Below, piece after piece: positions 63,793-64,000 of a stretch of DNA of 64,000 bases. The position numbers and the translations under genes were made by a program. The DNA is from Anaerolineae bacterium (GTDB taxonomy: Bacteria > Chloroflexota > Anaerolineae > Anaerolineales > UBA4823): NCBI GenBank assembly GCA_003327455.1, contig QOQU01000006.1:62001-126000 (forward strand). Direction: 5' to 3'. Within the stretch, counting starts at the first letter, position 1; each line of letters begins with the position of its first letter. Below the pieces are notes generated by a model. The model made no database searches and was not told the DNA's origin. It was given only the letters and a program-made list of their open reading frames with translations.

Positions 63793-63949
63793 GGTGTAAT
63801 CGATTCCTGAATAGCCGTAACCAAATAAACACGCAGACGATGATTAGCCCCAAGGCTAGTGTATCTAGCAGCAGAGCGTTTCCCAGCCAATCTGTCGAAG
63901 AAGGCCCAACCAGCCTTGTCATAAAGCCAACAACATGCGGATTTGACAT
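63770..63949 (-). CDS. 59-residue membrane peptide
   Basis: It begins MSNPHVVGFMTRLVGPSSTD and has one hydrophobic segment (ALLLDTLALGLIIVCVFIWL) with a basic end. The ATG has only a weak GGGGA upstream; a TTG at 63961 is possible. Its end lies within the attC-like element. No family is recognised. The frame closes upstream at a TGA near 63989, so it is not the tail of a longer gene running off the window. Confidence 0.4.
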   Translation of the reverse strand: MSNPHVVGFMTRLVGPSSTDWLGNALLLDTLALGLIIVCVFIWLRLFRNRLHRPTRAFT

Positions 63950-64000
63950 ATCCCCACTCAAATTGAGCAGATCGTTTTCTACGAAATCTCAGGCGAAATG

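Overview
The window looks like a chromosomal segment of a Chloroflexota bacterium, most likely class Anaerolineae. I infer this from the gene content: proline/threonine-linker lipoproteins, a three-domain fasciclin lipoprotein, DUF3467 and translin-like proteins, SNF2 and SWIM proteins, and secreted beta-helix proteins ending in a YLPLV-type tail. Base composition is moderate, and genes are dense in short co-oriented runs. No rRNA, tRNA, insertion sequence or CRISPR array was recognised.

About 1-48 kb is mostly core genome. It holds a DegV protein; a three-gene ABC-2 exporter; an endonuclease V homologue that lacks two acidic active-site residues; pheA; era with two DUF4491 membrane proteins; a 1070-residue SNF2 helicase; a broken ribokinase; an RsmF-type rRNA methyltransferase with a class III aminotransferase; and a 1107-residue HD-GYP sensor protein. 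Next come a pentahaem lipoprotein, an ECF sigma / anti-sigma / membrane protein operon, YitT, a beta-hydroxyacid dehydrogenase and a DMT exporter. They are followed by an amidotransferase-like protein fused to a CysRS-type tail, an SDR threonine-dehydrogenase-like protein, purA, an orphan DNA methyltransferase, the prfA-prmC-ydcF operon, a VIT/VWA protein and rho.

At 42.0-44.3 kb a leftward cluster reads ssb, DUF3467, translin, then a membrane-anchored Cas4-like nuclease split in two. The split coincides with a 4-bp direct duplication; removing one copy restores a single reading frame. coaBC, an amidase, a HAD phosphatase and a tandem-GNAT protein follow.

From 49.2 kb the window is accessory. 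A good promoter drives a 30-codon ORF followed by two tandem terminators that share the same stem. Two further small ORFs with strong ribosome-binding sites lie between these and the GNAT gene. This is the least explained functional locus here. From 50.8 to 58.1 kb are three exported proteins with related C-terminal tails. A duplicated segment of about 1 kb carries a truncated copy of the first beta-helix gene and an array of mini-hairpins. From 58.3 to 64 kb are a membrane protein, a serine hydrolase, a monooxygenase-like protein and a DUF2075 helicase/nuclease, flanked by hairpins resembling degenerate integron attC sites.

All functional calls rest on reading motifs by eye. No database search or computation was run. 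Boundaries of repeats are approximate.
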